From Chelativorans multitrophicus (GTDB taxonomy: Bacteria; Pseudomonadota; Alphaproteobacteria; Rhizobiales; Rhizobiaceae), in NCBI RefSeq assembly GCF_011317445.1, contig NZ_JAAAPL010000001.1, positions 1,941,001 to 2,005,000 of the forward strand: 64,000 nt of DNA, in the 5' to 3' direction. The translations under genes and the position numbers were made by a program. Below are positions 7,695 to 16,069 of this stretch, in pieces (positions within the stretch are counted from its first letter, which is position 1; every line of letters starts with the position of its first letter). Under the pieces are notes generated by a model. The model had not been told where the DNA came from. It made no database searches and saw nothing but the letters and a program-made list of their open reading frames with translations.

Positions 7695-10004
7695 TCAGCC
7701 CGCCCGCATCTGCCGCGCTGCCTCCACCATATTGGCAAGCGCGAAGCGGACTTCCTCCCATTTGCGGGTCTTCAGCCCGCAATCGGGATTGACCCAGATC
7801 TGGCGCGGATCCAGCCCGTCCTCCGCCTTCCGCAGGAGGTCGGCCATCTCGTCGGCGGGCGGCACCCGCGGCGAATGGATGTCGAAGACGCCGGGTCCGA
7901 TATCGTTGGGATAGCGGAACGCGCGAAACGCTCGCAGAAGCTCCATCTTGGATCGCGAGGTTTCGATGGAAATCACATCCGCATCCATCGCCGCGATCGC
8001 ATCGATGATGTCGTTGAACTCCGCGTAGCACATGTGGGTGTGTATCTGGGTCTCGGGCTTCACGCCGGAGGAGGCCAGACGGAAGCACTCCACTGCCCAG
8101 TCGAGATAGGCCGGCCGCTCGGCTTCCCGCAGCGGCAGGCCTTCACGCAGCGCCGGCTCGTCGATCTGGATAACCCCGATCCCCGCTGCTTCGAGGTCGC
8201 TCACTTCGTCTCGCAACGCAAATGCGATCTGGCGGCACACCGTCTCGCGCGGCAGGTCGTCACGCACGAACGACCATTGCAGCATCGTGACGGGTCCCGT
8301 GAGCATACCCTTCACCGGCTTGTCGGTGAGCGACTGGGCATAGGTGGCCCAATCGACCGTCATCGGCTGCGGCCGGGAAACGTCACCGAAGATGATGGGC
8401 GGGCGGACGCAGCGCGAACCATAGCTCTGGACCCAGCCCTGCTTGGTGAAGGCATAGCCCGAAAGCTGCTCGCTGAAATACTGCACCATATCGTTGCGCT
8501 CGAACTCGCCATGCACGAGCACATCGATGCCGATCTCCTCTTGCCACCGGATCGCCTTCTCCGTCTCCCCCTTGAGGAAGCCATCATAACCGGCTTCGCT
8601 GAGCTCCCCCTTCGCACAGGCGGCGCGCGCCTGGCGCACCTCCGCCGTCTGCGGGAAGGAGCCGATGGTCGTGGTCGGGAATGCCGGCAGGTTCAGCCGC
8701 TCCTGCTGCAGCTTGCGCCGCTCGGAAAACGGCTCGGAACGCTTCGCCATCTCGGGCGTGACGGCGGAGAGCCGGCCAGCGACATGCGGATCATTCACGC
8801 GGGTCGAAGAAGCCCGCACGGCAAGCGCCCGTGAAGCCATGTCGATGAGGGACTGAACCAGCGAGCGGTCGGCCGACAGCGCGTGGGAGAGAATGGAGAG
8901 TTCTTCCACCTTCTGCACGGCGAAGGCAAGCCAGCTCCTGAGCTCCGGATCGACCCCGGTTTCGATCGAGAGATCCAGGGGCACATGAAGGAGGGAACAG
9001 GACGGCGCTAACTGGAATCGACCGGGATTGCCCTTCACGATCGGACCCAGCCTGTCGAGAAGTGCAGCAATGTCCGTGCGCCAGATGTTGCGGCCATCCA
9101 CGACACCCAACGAGATCACGCGCTCCTCCGGCGCCGCCGAAAGCACATCTTGAAGCTGATCCGGCGCGCGCACGAGGTCGAGGTGCAGCCCGGCGACCGG
9201 CAGGGCGGCTGCCGTTGGCAGATTGTCGCCCAGCCCGCCGAAATAGGTGGCGAGCATCAGCTTGGGACCTCCGGTCGCCGCCAGCGCGTCATAGGCGATG
9301 GTGAAAGCTCGCCGCTCCCTTTCCGTAAGGTCGAGCACGAGGCAGGGTTCATCGATCTGAACCCAGTCCGCGCCCGCCCGCAGCAGCTTGCCCAGCAATT
9401 CCGCGTAGACCGGCACCAGCCGCGGCAGGAGCTCCAGCGGGTCGCCACCGTCCCTGCGCTTGCCGAGCTTGAGAAAAGAGACCGGCCCCAGCAGCACCGG
9501 CCGCGTGTGGATTCCCTGCCGCTTTGCCTCGTCGAACTCCTCGACCGGCTTCAGCGAGGCGAGCCGGAACGTCTGATCGGCATCGAATTCCGGCACCATA
9601 TAGTGATAGTTCGTATCGAACCACTTCGTCATCTCCAGCGCCGGCACACCGGTGCCGTCATGATGCGAATGGCCGCAAGCCTCTCTTTCCTGGCTGCCGC
9701 GCGCCATGGCGAAATAGGTGTCGAGCGGCACAGCGCCGCCGGCCCAGCCGTAGATTTCAGGAATGGCGCCCAGCGTCACGGCCATATCCAGCACGTGGTC
9801 GTAAAGCGTGAAATCGTTGGACGGGATGATGCTGGCGCCTGCCGCCTTCTGCAGAGACCAGTTTTCAGCGCGGATCTTCGCGGCAGCGGCAAGAAGCTCG
9901 CCCTCCGAGCTTTCGCCCCCCCAATATGCTTCCAGCGCGAATTTGAGTTCACGGCGGCGGCCTATACGTGGCACGCCGAGCGTGGCAACGGGTATTTGTG
10001 ACAT
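7695..10004 (-). CDS. metE: cobalamin-independent methionine synthase MetE
   Basis: A full-length 769-residue 5-methyltetrahydropteroyltriglutamate-homocysteine methyltransferase, with the N-terminal barrel starting at TLGVPRIGRRRELKFALE and the catalytic C-terminal barrel. The zinc site is visible as HTHMCYAEF, a downstream conserved Glu (ISIETSRS) and NPDCGLKTRKW. It catalyses the last step of methionine synthesis without B12. The start at 10004 has AAGGGG nine nt upstream, better than the in-frame ATG 33 bp earlier. A cobalamin riboswitch and a promoter occupy its leader, so it should be repressed by adenosylcobalamin when the B12-dependent MetH can work. Confidence 0.97.
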   Translation of the reverse strand: MSQIPVATLGVPRIGRRRELKFALEAYWGGESSEGELLAAAAKIRAENWSLQKAAGASIIPSNDFTLYDHVLDMAVTLGAIPEIYGWAGGAVPLDTYFAMARGSQEREACGHSHHDGTGVPALEMTKWFDTNYHYMVPEFDADQTFRLASLKPVEEFDEAKRQGIHTRPVLLGPVSFLKLGKRRDGGDPLELLPRLVPVYAELLGKLLRAGADWVQIDEPCLVLDLTERERRAFTIAYDALAATGGPKLMLATYFGGLGDNLPTAAALPVAGLHLDLVRAPDQLQDVLSAAPEERVISLGVVDGRNIWRTDIAALLDRLGPIVKGNPGRFQLAPSCSLLHVPLDLSIETGVDPELRSWLAFAVQKVEELSILSHALSADRSLVQSLIDMASRALAVRASSTRVNDPHVAGRLSAVTPEMAKRSEPFSERRKLQQERLNLPAFPTTTIGSFPQTAEVRQARAACAKGELSEAGYDGFLKGETEKAIRWQEEIGIDVLVHGEFERNDMVQYFSEQLSGYAFTKQGWVQSYGSRCVRPPIIFGDVSRPQPMTVDWATYAQSLTDKPVKGMLTGPVTMLQWSFVRDDLPRETVCRQIAFALRDEVSDLEAAGIGVIQIDEPALREGLPLREAERPAYLDWAVECFRLASSGVKPETQIHTHMCYAEFNDIIDAIAAMDADVISIETSRSKMELLRAFRAFRYPNDIGPGVFDIHSPRVPPADEMADLLRKAEDGLDPRQIWVNPDCGLKTRKWEEVRFALANMVEAARQMRAG

Positions 10005-10077
10005 GGTTTCACCCCTTTCATTAGGGGGCATGGGCACGCGGACGCCCGCGAAAGCGGCACGCGCCGCCTCGCTGCGG

Positions 10078-10106
10078 CCACCGGGACACCCCGCCCGTGG
10101 ACGTTC
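10078..10106 (-). promoter_or_regulatory. conserved hairpin element between riboswitch and metE (copy 1)
   Basis: A 29-nt element just 3' of the B12 box, identical at 28 of 29 positions to the element at 14633-14661 behind the nrdA riboswitch. It can form a small CGGG/CCCG hairpin with a GTGT loop. It probably belongs to the expression platform that hides or exposes the downstream ribosome-binding site. Confidence 0.6.
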
Positions 10107-10109
10107 TCG

Positions 10110-10338
10110 TCATGGCAGGTCTCCTGGCTCGCGGGTCACAGCCTCTCTCCGCCTTCCCGGGTGTCTCCAGTGGCATGTTGGAGAAGAGCTCGCCGCTCAC
10201 AGTTGCGGGGGCAGCTTCGGCATTACCCGATACATCAACCCCGAAAACCAAAACCAGCTTTCGGAAAGCGCAATAGCGCTGACGGGCGCACCGAATTCCC
10301 TCTTAGCCCCGGCGCTGAAAGACGCCGGGGACCACGAC
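10110..10338 (-). ncRNA. cobalamin (AdoCbl) riboswitch in the metE leader
   Basis: Read on the minus strand, the leader contains the standard B12-element landmarks in order: AAGAGGGAATTCGGTGC, the core GCCCCCGCAACTGTGAGC, CCACTGG followed by GGGAAGGC, and the B12 box AGCCAGGAGACCTGCC (10114-10129). A GC-rich stem (CCCCGGCGT...) opens the element. Adenosylcobalamin binding is expected to switch off metE, the known logic for B12-independent isozymes. Boundaries are approximate. Confidence 0.95.
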
Positions 10339-10344
10339 GTGTGC

Positions 10345-10373
10345 AGATTTGCTCAAACGAGGTTGAGAGTCAA
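10345..10373 (-). promoter_or_regulatory. sigma70-like promoter of the metE riboswitch transcript
   Basis: A -35 box TTGACT (10368-10373) and a -10-like AAATCT (10345-10350) are separated by exactly 17 nt. Transcription would start at the 5' edge of the riboswitch. The spacer holds an inverted repeat, CTCAA...TTGAG (10352-10367), which could be an operator for a methionine or other regulator. The pairing of boxes is seen; promoter activity is inferred. Confidence 0.5.
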
Positions 10374-10430
10374 GAATGATATAAAGAAATGTTTATGTCT
10401 TTAAGTCCTAGCTGACGCTTGGGCCGATGC

Positions 10431-11540
10431 TCAATCCCAACTGAGCGCCCCTCCGTTCTGGTATTCGATCACCCGCGTCTCGAAGAAGTTCTTCTCTTTC
10501 TTGAGGTCCATCGCTTCCGACATCCATGGGAACGGGTTTTCCGTCTCTGGGAACACCGGCGGGAGCCCAAGCTGGGCGCAACGCCGGTTGGCGATGAAAT
10601 GCATATACTGCTCGCACTGCCCGGCATTGAGGCCGAGAAAGCCACGCGGCATGGTATCGCGCCCATAGGCCGCCTCCAGCTCGGCGGCGTCCTTCAACAT
10701 GCGGCGCAACTCCTCCTGAAATTCAGGCGTCCACAGATGCGGGTTCTCGTGCTTGATCTGGTTGATGACATCGATGCCGAAATTCAAATGGATCGACTCG
10801 TCGCGCAGGATATACTGGTACTGCTCGGCAATCCCCACCATTTTGTTGCGCCGGCCGAGCGAGAGGATCTGCGCGAACCCAGTATAGAACCACATCCCCT
10901 CGAAAATCACGTAGAAGGCCACGAGATCGCGCAGGAAGGCCTGGTCGGCTTCGGGTGTGCCGGTGCGGAAATTCGGGTCGTCCAGATGGCGTGTGTATTC
11001 CAGCGCCCAGGCCGCCTTGTCGGTGATGGACGGCACCTCGCGATACATGTTGAACAGCTCGCCCTCGTCCAGGCCCAGGCTTTCCACAATGTATTGGAAT
11101 GTGTGCGTGTGCACCGCCTCCTCGAAAGCCTGGCGCAGGAGATACTGCCGGCATTCGGGATTGGTCAGGTGGCGGTAGATCGCAAGCACGATGTTGTTGG
11201 CCACCAGCGATTCGGAAGCCGCGAAGAAGCCGAGATTGCGCTTGACCATGCGCCTCTCGTCCTCCGTCAGCCCGTCGCGCGACTTCCACAGCGCGATGTC
11301 GGCCTGCATGGAAACCTCAGTCGGCATCCAATGATTGTTGCACCCCGACAGATATTTTTCCCATGCCCAGCGGTATTTCAGCGGTAGCAGCTGGTTTACG
11401 TCCGCCCGCGCATTGATCATGCGCTTGTCGTCCACCGACACGCGCCCCGCCCCCCGTTCGATTGTGCCGAGGCCGGTGGCGTCTGTCTCGCCGGCGGAGG
11501 GCGATTGGGAAGGATCGGTATATTCGTTCCAAGTCAGCAT
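10431..11540 (-). CDS. nrdB: ribonucleotide reductase beta subunit, class Ic type (Phe replaces radical Tyr)
   Basis: A 369-residue ferritin-like small subunit. Metal ligands read as Glu110, Glu141, His144, Glu214, Glu248 and His251. The position of the tyrosyl radical (Y122 in E. coli) is Phe148, in [12 protein letters not shown]. The first ligand is Glu instead of the usual Asp. The pattern and spacings match the Chlamydia class Ic enzyme, which uses a Mn(IV)/Fe(III) cofactor instead of a tyrosyl radical. It supplies the oxidant for NrdA in making deoxyribonucleotides under air. The start at 11540 has GGAGAA upstream. It follows nrdA by 147 bp that contain a repeat element, and should be controlled by the same riboswitch. 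Confidence 0.95.
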   Translation of the reverse strand: MLTWNEYTDPSQSPSAGETDATGLGTIERGAGRVSVDDKRMINARADVNQLLPLKYRWAWEKYLSGCNNHWMPTEVSMQADIALWKSRDGLTEDERRMVKRNLGFFAASESLVANNIVLAIYRHLTNPECRQYLLRQAFEEAVHTHTFQYIVESLGLDEGELFNMYREVPSITDKAAWALEYTRHLDDPNFRTGTPEADQAFLRDLVAFYVIFEGMWFYTGFAQILSLGRRNKMVGIAEQYQYILRDESIHLNFGIDVINQIKHENPHLWTPEFQEELRRMLKDAAELEAAYGRDTMPRGFLGLNAGQCEQYMHFIANRRCAQLGLPPVFPETENPFPWMSEAMDLKKEKNFFETRVIEYQNGGALSWD

Positions 11541-11576
11541 TTGGTTCTCCGGAGATTCTTGTGGCTCTTTGTGAGC

Positions 11577-11687
11577 CGGCGGCCCACCCTCCCCCTTGTG
11601 AGATGGGTGGTCGCGAACGAAGTCAGCGAGGGCGGGGTTGGAAGGATGAAACGCCCCCACCCCGGCGCGTTCTGCGCCGAGGAAGCC
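11577..11687. repeat. mosaic palindromic intergenic element (copy 1)
   Basis: The nrdA-nrdB gap is filled by palindromic modules: a CCCACCCTCC.../...GATGGGTGG hairpin, a CGCGAACG...TCAGCGAG module and a CCCCACCCCGGCGC...GCGCC module. The same modules occur in another order and the opposite orientation at 17347-17421. This resembles the rhizobial RIME/ABC mosaic repeats. No protein is encoded. Confidence 0.6.
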
Positions 11688-14552
11688 TTACTGGCACGCC
11701 TCGCAATCGGGATCGTCGATGGCGCACGCCTTTACGCCTTCCAATTCGAAGGCCGCCGGCTGCGGCATCACCGCCACGGCATTGAGCTTTCCGTCGGCGC
11801 GCTTCAGCGTGGACTTCTCCACATGTGTGGCGGACCTGGAGCGCAGATAATAGGTGGTCTTCAGCCCCTTCCTCCATGCCAGCCGATAGAGCTCGTCAAG
11901 CTTCTTGCCGGAAGGGTTGGCGATGTAGAGGTTGAGCGACTGCGCCTGGTCGATCCATTTCTGCCGGCGCGAGGCGGCCTCGATCAGCCAGGCTGGGTCG
12001 ATCTCGAAGGCCGTGGCGTAGAGCGCCTTCAAATCGTCCGGAACGCGGTCGATCTGGCCGAGCAAACCGTCATAGTATTTAAGGTCCGAGACCATCACCT
12101 CGTCCCACAACCCACGCGCTTTGAGATCATGCACGAGCGCGGCATTCACCACCGTGAAATCGCCCGACATGTTCGATTTCACGAACAGGTTCTGATACGC
12201 AGGCTCGATCGACTGGCTGACACCGCAGATATTGGAAATGGTCGCCGTCGGCGCGATCGCCATCGTGTTGGAGTTGCGCATGCCGTGCTCCACCACGCGG
12301 GCGCGCAGGCTTTCCCAGTCCAGCGTCGTGCCGCGATCCATGCCGTCGACACCGCGGGATTCGGCCACGAAGCTAAGGGAATCGATGGGCAGCACGCCCT
12401 TCGACCACAACGAACCCTCAAAGCTCGCATAGGCGCCACGCTCCTTGGCAAGCTCCACGGACGCGGAAATCGCGTGGTAAGCGATCGCCTCCATCGAGCG
12501 GTCGGCAAACTCCACCGCCCCTTCCGAAGCATAGGGCAATCTCAGTGTTTGCAGCGCATCCTGGAATCCCATGAGGCCGAGCCCCACCGGCCGGTGGCGC
12601 AGGTTCGAGCGCCGCGCCTCGGGAATGGTGTAGAAATTGATGTCGATGACATTGTCGAGCATGCGCATCGCGGTCGCGACCGTTCGCGCGAGCTTCTCCA
12701 TGTCCAGCCCCTTCTCGCTCACATGCGCGGCGAGATTGATTGAGCCGAGATTGCAGACGGCCACCTCGTCCTTCGAGGTGTTGAGCGTGATTTCCGTGCA
12801 GAGATTCGAAGAGTGCACCACGCCCGCATGCCGCTGCGGCGAGCGCAGGTTGCATGGGTCCTTGAAGGTGATCCACGGATGTCCCGTCTCGAACAGCATG
12901 GTGAGCATGCGCCGCCACAGATCCACCGCACGCACTTGTCTGAAGACGCGGATCTCGCCACGCGCTGCCCTCGCCTCGTATTCTTCATAGGCCGCCTTGA
13001 AGGCGGGGCCATAAAGATCATGCAGGTCGGGCGTTTCGTCGGGCGAGAACAGCGTCCATTCTCCATCCGCCTCCACGCGCTCCATGAAGAGATCCGGCAC
13101 CCAGTTGGCCGTGTTCATGTCATGCGTCCGGCGCCGGTCGTCGCCTGTGTTCTTCCTGAGGTCCAGGAACTCCTCTATGTCGACGTGCCATGTTTCGAGA
13201 TAAGCGCACACCGCGCCCTTGCGCTTGCCGCCCTGGTTGACGGCAATCGCCGTGTCGTTAGCCACTTTCAGGAAGGGCACGATGCCCTGGCTCTTGCCGT
13301 TGGTGCCCTTGATGCGCGCTCCGAGTCCGCGCACCGGGGTCCAGTCATTGCCGAGCCCGCCTGAATATTTTGCCAGGAGCGCATTGTCCTTTACGGCCTT
13401 GAAGATGCCGTCGAGATCATCGGAAACGGTCGTCAAAAAGCAGGAGGAAAGCTGCGGGCGCAGCGTGCCGGCGTTGAAAAGCGTCGGCGTCGAGCACATG
13501 AAATCGAAGGTGGAAATGAGATCGTAAAATTCGATCGCCCGCGCCTCGCGATCGATCTCACGCAGGGCAAGGCCCATCGCCACACGCATGAAGAAGGCTT
13601 GCGGAAGCTCGTAGCGCACCCCGTCCTCGTGCAGGAAGTAGCGATCGTAGAGCGTCTGGAAACCCAGATATTGGAACCGAAGATCGCGCTCCGGCTTGAG
13701 CGCCGCACCCAGCCTCTTGAGGTCGAAGCGGCCAAGCTCCGGATCGATCATCTCCGCCTGGATACCGGCCGCAATAAACCCTTCGAAATACGCCGGATAA
13801 CGCTCGACCATCTCGGCCTGTGTCGCTTGTGTCGGCCGTCCCTCGACGAAAGTCAGCGCTTCGCGGCGCAGCTTGTCGAGAAGCAGCCGTGCGCTGACCT
13901 GGCTATAGTTCGGCTCCGTCTCCACGAGCGTACGGGCGGCAAGGATCGGCGCCAGCGAAAGCTCGTCCAGCGTGATGCCGTCATAGAGGTTGCGCTGTGC
14001 CTCCGACAGGATCGCCTCAGCCGAGACCGCCTCCAGCCCCTGGCAGGCTTCCTCGACAACCGCCGTGAGCCGCGCAATATCCAGCGGCGTTTTGCTGCCG
14101 TCCTCCAGCATCACTTGTAGGATCGGCTGCGCGGCGTTTTCGGCGGTCTTCGTGGCGGCCCGCTCACGTGCCCGTTCCTCGCGATAGAGCACATAGGCCC
14201 GTGCAACCTTGTGATGCCCGTCGCGCATCAGGGCAAGTTCCACCTGATCCTGAATTTCCTCGATATGGAAGGTACGGCCCGCTTCGTTACGGCGCGTCAG
14301 CGCGCCCACGACCTGCTCCGTCAGATCCTCGACCACCTCGTGCACGCGGCGTGAACCCGCCGCTACCGATCCCTCCACGGCAAGGAACGCCTTTGTGAGA
14401 GCAATGGCGATTTTGCTCGGATCGAACGGCGTGACGGAGCCGTTGCGGCGTATGACGCGATAGGCAGACTCCGCCTCGCGCTCGACCGGCGCGGGTGTAA
14501 AGACCGGTCCGGCGGCCGATCCATTGGAAAGCTGAGTGGCAGTCGCTGACAT
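11688..14552 (-). CDS. nrdA: ribonucleoside-diphosphate reductase alpha subunit
   Basis: A 954-residue class I catalytic subunit. The N-terminus carries an ATP-cone near residues 31-125 (YRVIRRNGSVTPFDPSKI) and a second cone-like region near 145-235, used for allosteric on/off control. The barrel follows, with the FNAGTLRPQLSSCF cysteine, NLCTEI and VCNLGSINL motifs of the active site. A CEAC pair close to the C-terminus is the redox tail reduced by thioredoxin or glutaredoxin. The ATG at 14552 is preceded by GGGGGT; a frame extension to 14663 runs into the riboswitch region and is not real. It is first in an nrdA-nrdB operon behind a cobalamin riboswitch. The long N-terminal extension fits the class Ic partner NrdB. 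Confidence 0.95.
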   Translation of the reverse strand: MSATATQLSNGSAAGPVFTPAPVEREAESAYRVIRRNGSVTPFDPSKIAIALTKAFLAVEGSVAAGSRRVHEVVEDLTEQVVGALTRRNEAGRTFHIEEIQDQVELALMRDGHHKVARAYVLYREERARERAATKTAENAAQPILQVMLEDGSKTPLDIARLTAVVEEACQGLEAVSAEAILSEAQRNLYDGITLDELSLAPILAARTLVETEPNYSQVSARLLLDKLRREALTFVEGRPTQATQAEMVERYPAYFEGFIAAGIQAEMIDPELGRFDLKRLGAALKPERDLRFQYLGFQTLYDRYFLHEDGVRYELPQAFFMRVAMGLALREIDREARAIEFYDLISTFDFMCSTPTLFNAGTLRPQLSSCFLTTVSDDLDGIFKAVKDNALLAKYSGGLGNDWTPVRGLGARIKGTNGKSQGIVPFLKVANDTAIAVNQGGKRKGAVCAYLETWHVDIEEFLDLRKNTGDDRRRTHDMNTANWVPDLFMERVEADGEWTLFSPDETPDLHDLYGPAFKAAYEEYEARAARGEIRVFRQVRAVDLWRRMLTMLFETGHPWITFKDPCNLRSPQRHAGVVHSSNLCTEITLNTSKDEVAVCNLGSINLAAHVSEKGLDMEKLARTVATAMRMLDNVIDINFYTIPEARRSNLRHRPVGLGLMGFQDALQTLRLPYASEGAVEFADRSMEAIAYHAISASVELAKERGAYASFEGSLWSKGVLPIDSLSFVAESRGVDGMDRGTTLDWESLRARVVEHGMRNSNTMAIAPTATISNICGVSQSIEPAYQNLFVKSNMSGDFTVVNAALVHDLKARGLWDEVMVSDLKYYDGLLGQIDRVPDDLKALYATAFEIDPAWLIEAASRRQKWIDQAQSLNLYIANPSGKKLDELYRLAWRKGLKTTYYLRSRSATHVEKSTLKRADGKLNAVAVMPQPAAFELEGVKACAIDDPDCEACQ

Positions 14553-14632
14553 GATAACCCCCGTGGTTGCTGAACGAGGGTCGAGCAGGCATGCCGGACG
14601 ACAGCGGAAACGAACCGCCGCGATCAAGCGCA

Positions 14633-14661
14633 CCGCCGGGACACCCCGCCCGTGGACGTTC
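14633..14661 (-). promoter_or_regulatory. conserved hairpin element between riboswitch and nrdA (copy 2)
   Basis: The 29-nt counterpart of 10078-10106, differing by one base, again directly 3' of the B12 box and about 80 nt before the start codon. Conservation at two unrelated genes suggests it is a functional part of the switch and not chance similarity. Confidence 0.6.
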
Positions 14662-14669
14662 AATGCTCA

Positions 14670-14847
14670 TCACGGCAGGTCTCCTGGCTTGCAGGTCATC
14701 GCTTCTGTCAGGCCTTCCCAGCGCTCTAGGAGCACCAGTGGCAATACGCGACACAAGCTCGCTGCTTACAGTTGCGGGGGCAGCGCCGGCCTCACACCGG
14801 CTTCCCTCTTAAGCTCTCGACCCGAACGACTCGACAGCACCGTGATG
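14670..14847 (-). ncRNA. cobalamin (AdoCbl) riboswitch in the nrdA leader
   Basis: Minus-strand landmarks in order: AAGAGGGAAGCCGGTGTGA, the core GCCCCCGCAACTGTAAGC, CCACTGG followed by GGGAAGGC, and the B12 box AGCCAGGAGACCTGCC (14674-14689). This is a complete B12 element in front of nrdAB. The known biology is that AdoCbl represses class I reductase when a B12-dependent class II enzyme (NrdJ) can serve. nrdJ is not in this window. Edges are approximate. Confidence 0.95.
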
Positions 14848-14853
14848 GGCTAT

Positions 14854-14883
14854 ATTTAGTAGCCCCGGCACATCTGATGTCAA
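14854..14883 (-). promoter_or_regulatory. sigma70-like promoter of the nrdAB riboswitch transcript
   Basis: A consensus -35 box TTGACA (14878-14883) lies 18 nt before a -10-like CTAAAT (14854-14859). This places the transcript start right at the 5' end of the riboswitch. A possible NrdR box was not found by eye. The -10 match is weak, so confidence is moderate. Confidence 0.5.
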
Positions 14884-14956
14884 TGCATGGTATCCCGCTA
14901 TTTTTTTGCAGCAGAGCCTTGACGGCGGTAGAACCTGGAGTTCCGGCGGGGGATAA

Positions 14957-15817
14957 TCAGCTTTTCCCGAATTTTTCCACCGCCAGCGCCAGAGCGCCGT
15001 CGAGCGCATTGCCCTGCGCTGGCTTGAGCAAGGCTCGGTACCGTTCGCTAAGATAGGGTGTGTATGGTTTCCCCAGGCCGCCGAGAAGGCAGACACGGTC
15101 GCAATTGGGCGGCATCACCGTGTCCAGCGAAGCTTCGATCCAGCGGACCGCTTCGGCGATGATTTTCCTCGCCACCGCATCTCCTCCTTCCGCGCAAGCG
15201 AAGATCTCCGGCGCGAATGCACCGAAATCGGCCGGTCGGGCCCGCTGACCGAACACCACGATCTCGCGCGGATCGCCCCCAAAACGGGCAAGCACGGCCT
15301 GCGTCACGGAGGATCCTTGAATGACTCGGTCGTGAGCCAGCAAGGTTTCCTCCAGCAGCGCGCGGCCGAGCCTGGCACCGCTGGCCTGGTCGCCGAGCAG
15401 GAAGCCCCAGCCGCCGATGATCCGGATTTCTCCACCGGACTGCGCGCCGAACACGGAGCCGGTGCCTATGATGGCGGCTGCGCCATCATGCGTTCCAAGG
15501 GCGCCCCGCACGGCAGCGGTCGCGTCCGATTCCACGATGCTGTCCGCAAAGGGCAGCCTTCGCAGCAGTTCTTCGCCGAACCGGCCCACATTGGCGCCGG
15601 CGAGCGCCAGGACCGCCTTATGCTCCGAGATACTGGATGGGAAGTCCGCTTGCTTGCCCGCCTGCTCGACAGCCTCGAGGATGTGCTTGAGCGAGCCGCT
15701 GAGGTCGGTCATCACATTGGCAGGACCGCTCTCGCCGCGGCCAAGCACGATACCACTCCTATCGGCTATAACCGCCCGGCACCCCGTCCCGCCCCCGTCT
15801 ACAGCCACGAGACTCAT
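14957..15817 (-). CDS. BadF/BadG-family sugar kinase (N-acetylglucosamine kinase-like)
   Basis: A 286-residue ASKHA-fold kinase. The phosphate-1 loop VDGGGTGCRAVIAD is at residues 6-19, the second phosphate loop IIGTGSVFG lies mid-protein, and the adenosine motif CLLGGLGKPY is near the C-terminus. The BadF family includes eukaryote-type N-acetylglucosamine and glucosamine kinases that phosphorylate an incoming amino sugar at C6. It is transcribed divergently from the sugar ABC importer at 16070 and sharing a 252-bp control region with it suggests it phosphorylates the imported sugar or a derivative. The exact sugar cannot be told from sequence. Confidence 0.85.
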   Translation of the reverse strand: MSLVAVDGGGTGCRAVIADRSGIVLGRGESGPANVMTDLSGSLKHILEAVEQAGKQADFPSSISEHKAVLALAGANVGRFGEELLRRLPFADSIVESDATAAVRGALGTHDGAAAIIGTGSVFGAQSGGEIRIIGGWGFLLGDQASGARLGRALLEETLLAHDRVIQGSSVTQAVLARFGGDPREIVVFGQRARPADFGAFAPEIFACAEGGDAVARKIIAEAVRWIEASLDTVMPPNCDRVCLLGGLGKPYTPYLSERYRALLKPAQGNALDGALALAVEKFGKS

Positions 15818-15868
15818 CGTGCCCTACCTACTGTCCCTTACATTTTGGTGCTGGAAAAGCGTAGCGGA

Positions 15869-15881
15869 ATGTTCTTAACAT
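15869..15881. promoter_or_regulatory. operator candidate between sugar kinase and ABC importer
   Basis: ATGTTCTTAACAT is a palindrome with 5-bp arms in the 252-bp divergent control region, the natural place for a shared operator. No adjacent regulator gene was found, so this is only a candidate. Confidence 0.3.
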
Positions 15882-16069
15882 GTCTGCAACCGGAAGTAAG
15901 AGGGGCGATGGACGGCGGAAAGGGCAGAGGTTCTAAAGCAGACGCAGGCACTTGCTGCAATCATCAACACCCGTTGGGATGATCGCCGGCTACATAGCAC
16001 GCCTCAGCGCCCCTGGTACGCGCCGGGATCTAGGGAAGGGAAAAGGCGCTCAGCCATAAGGAGAAACCT

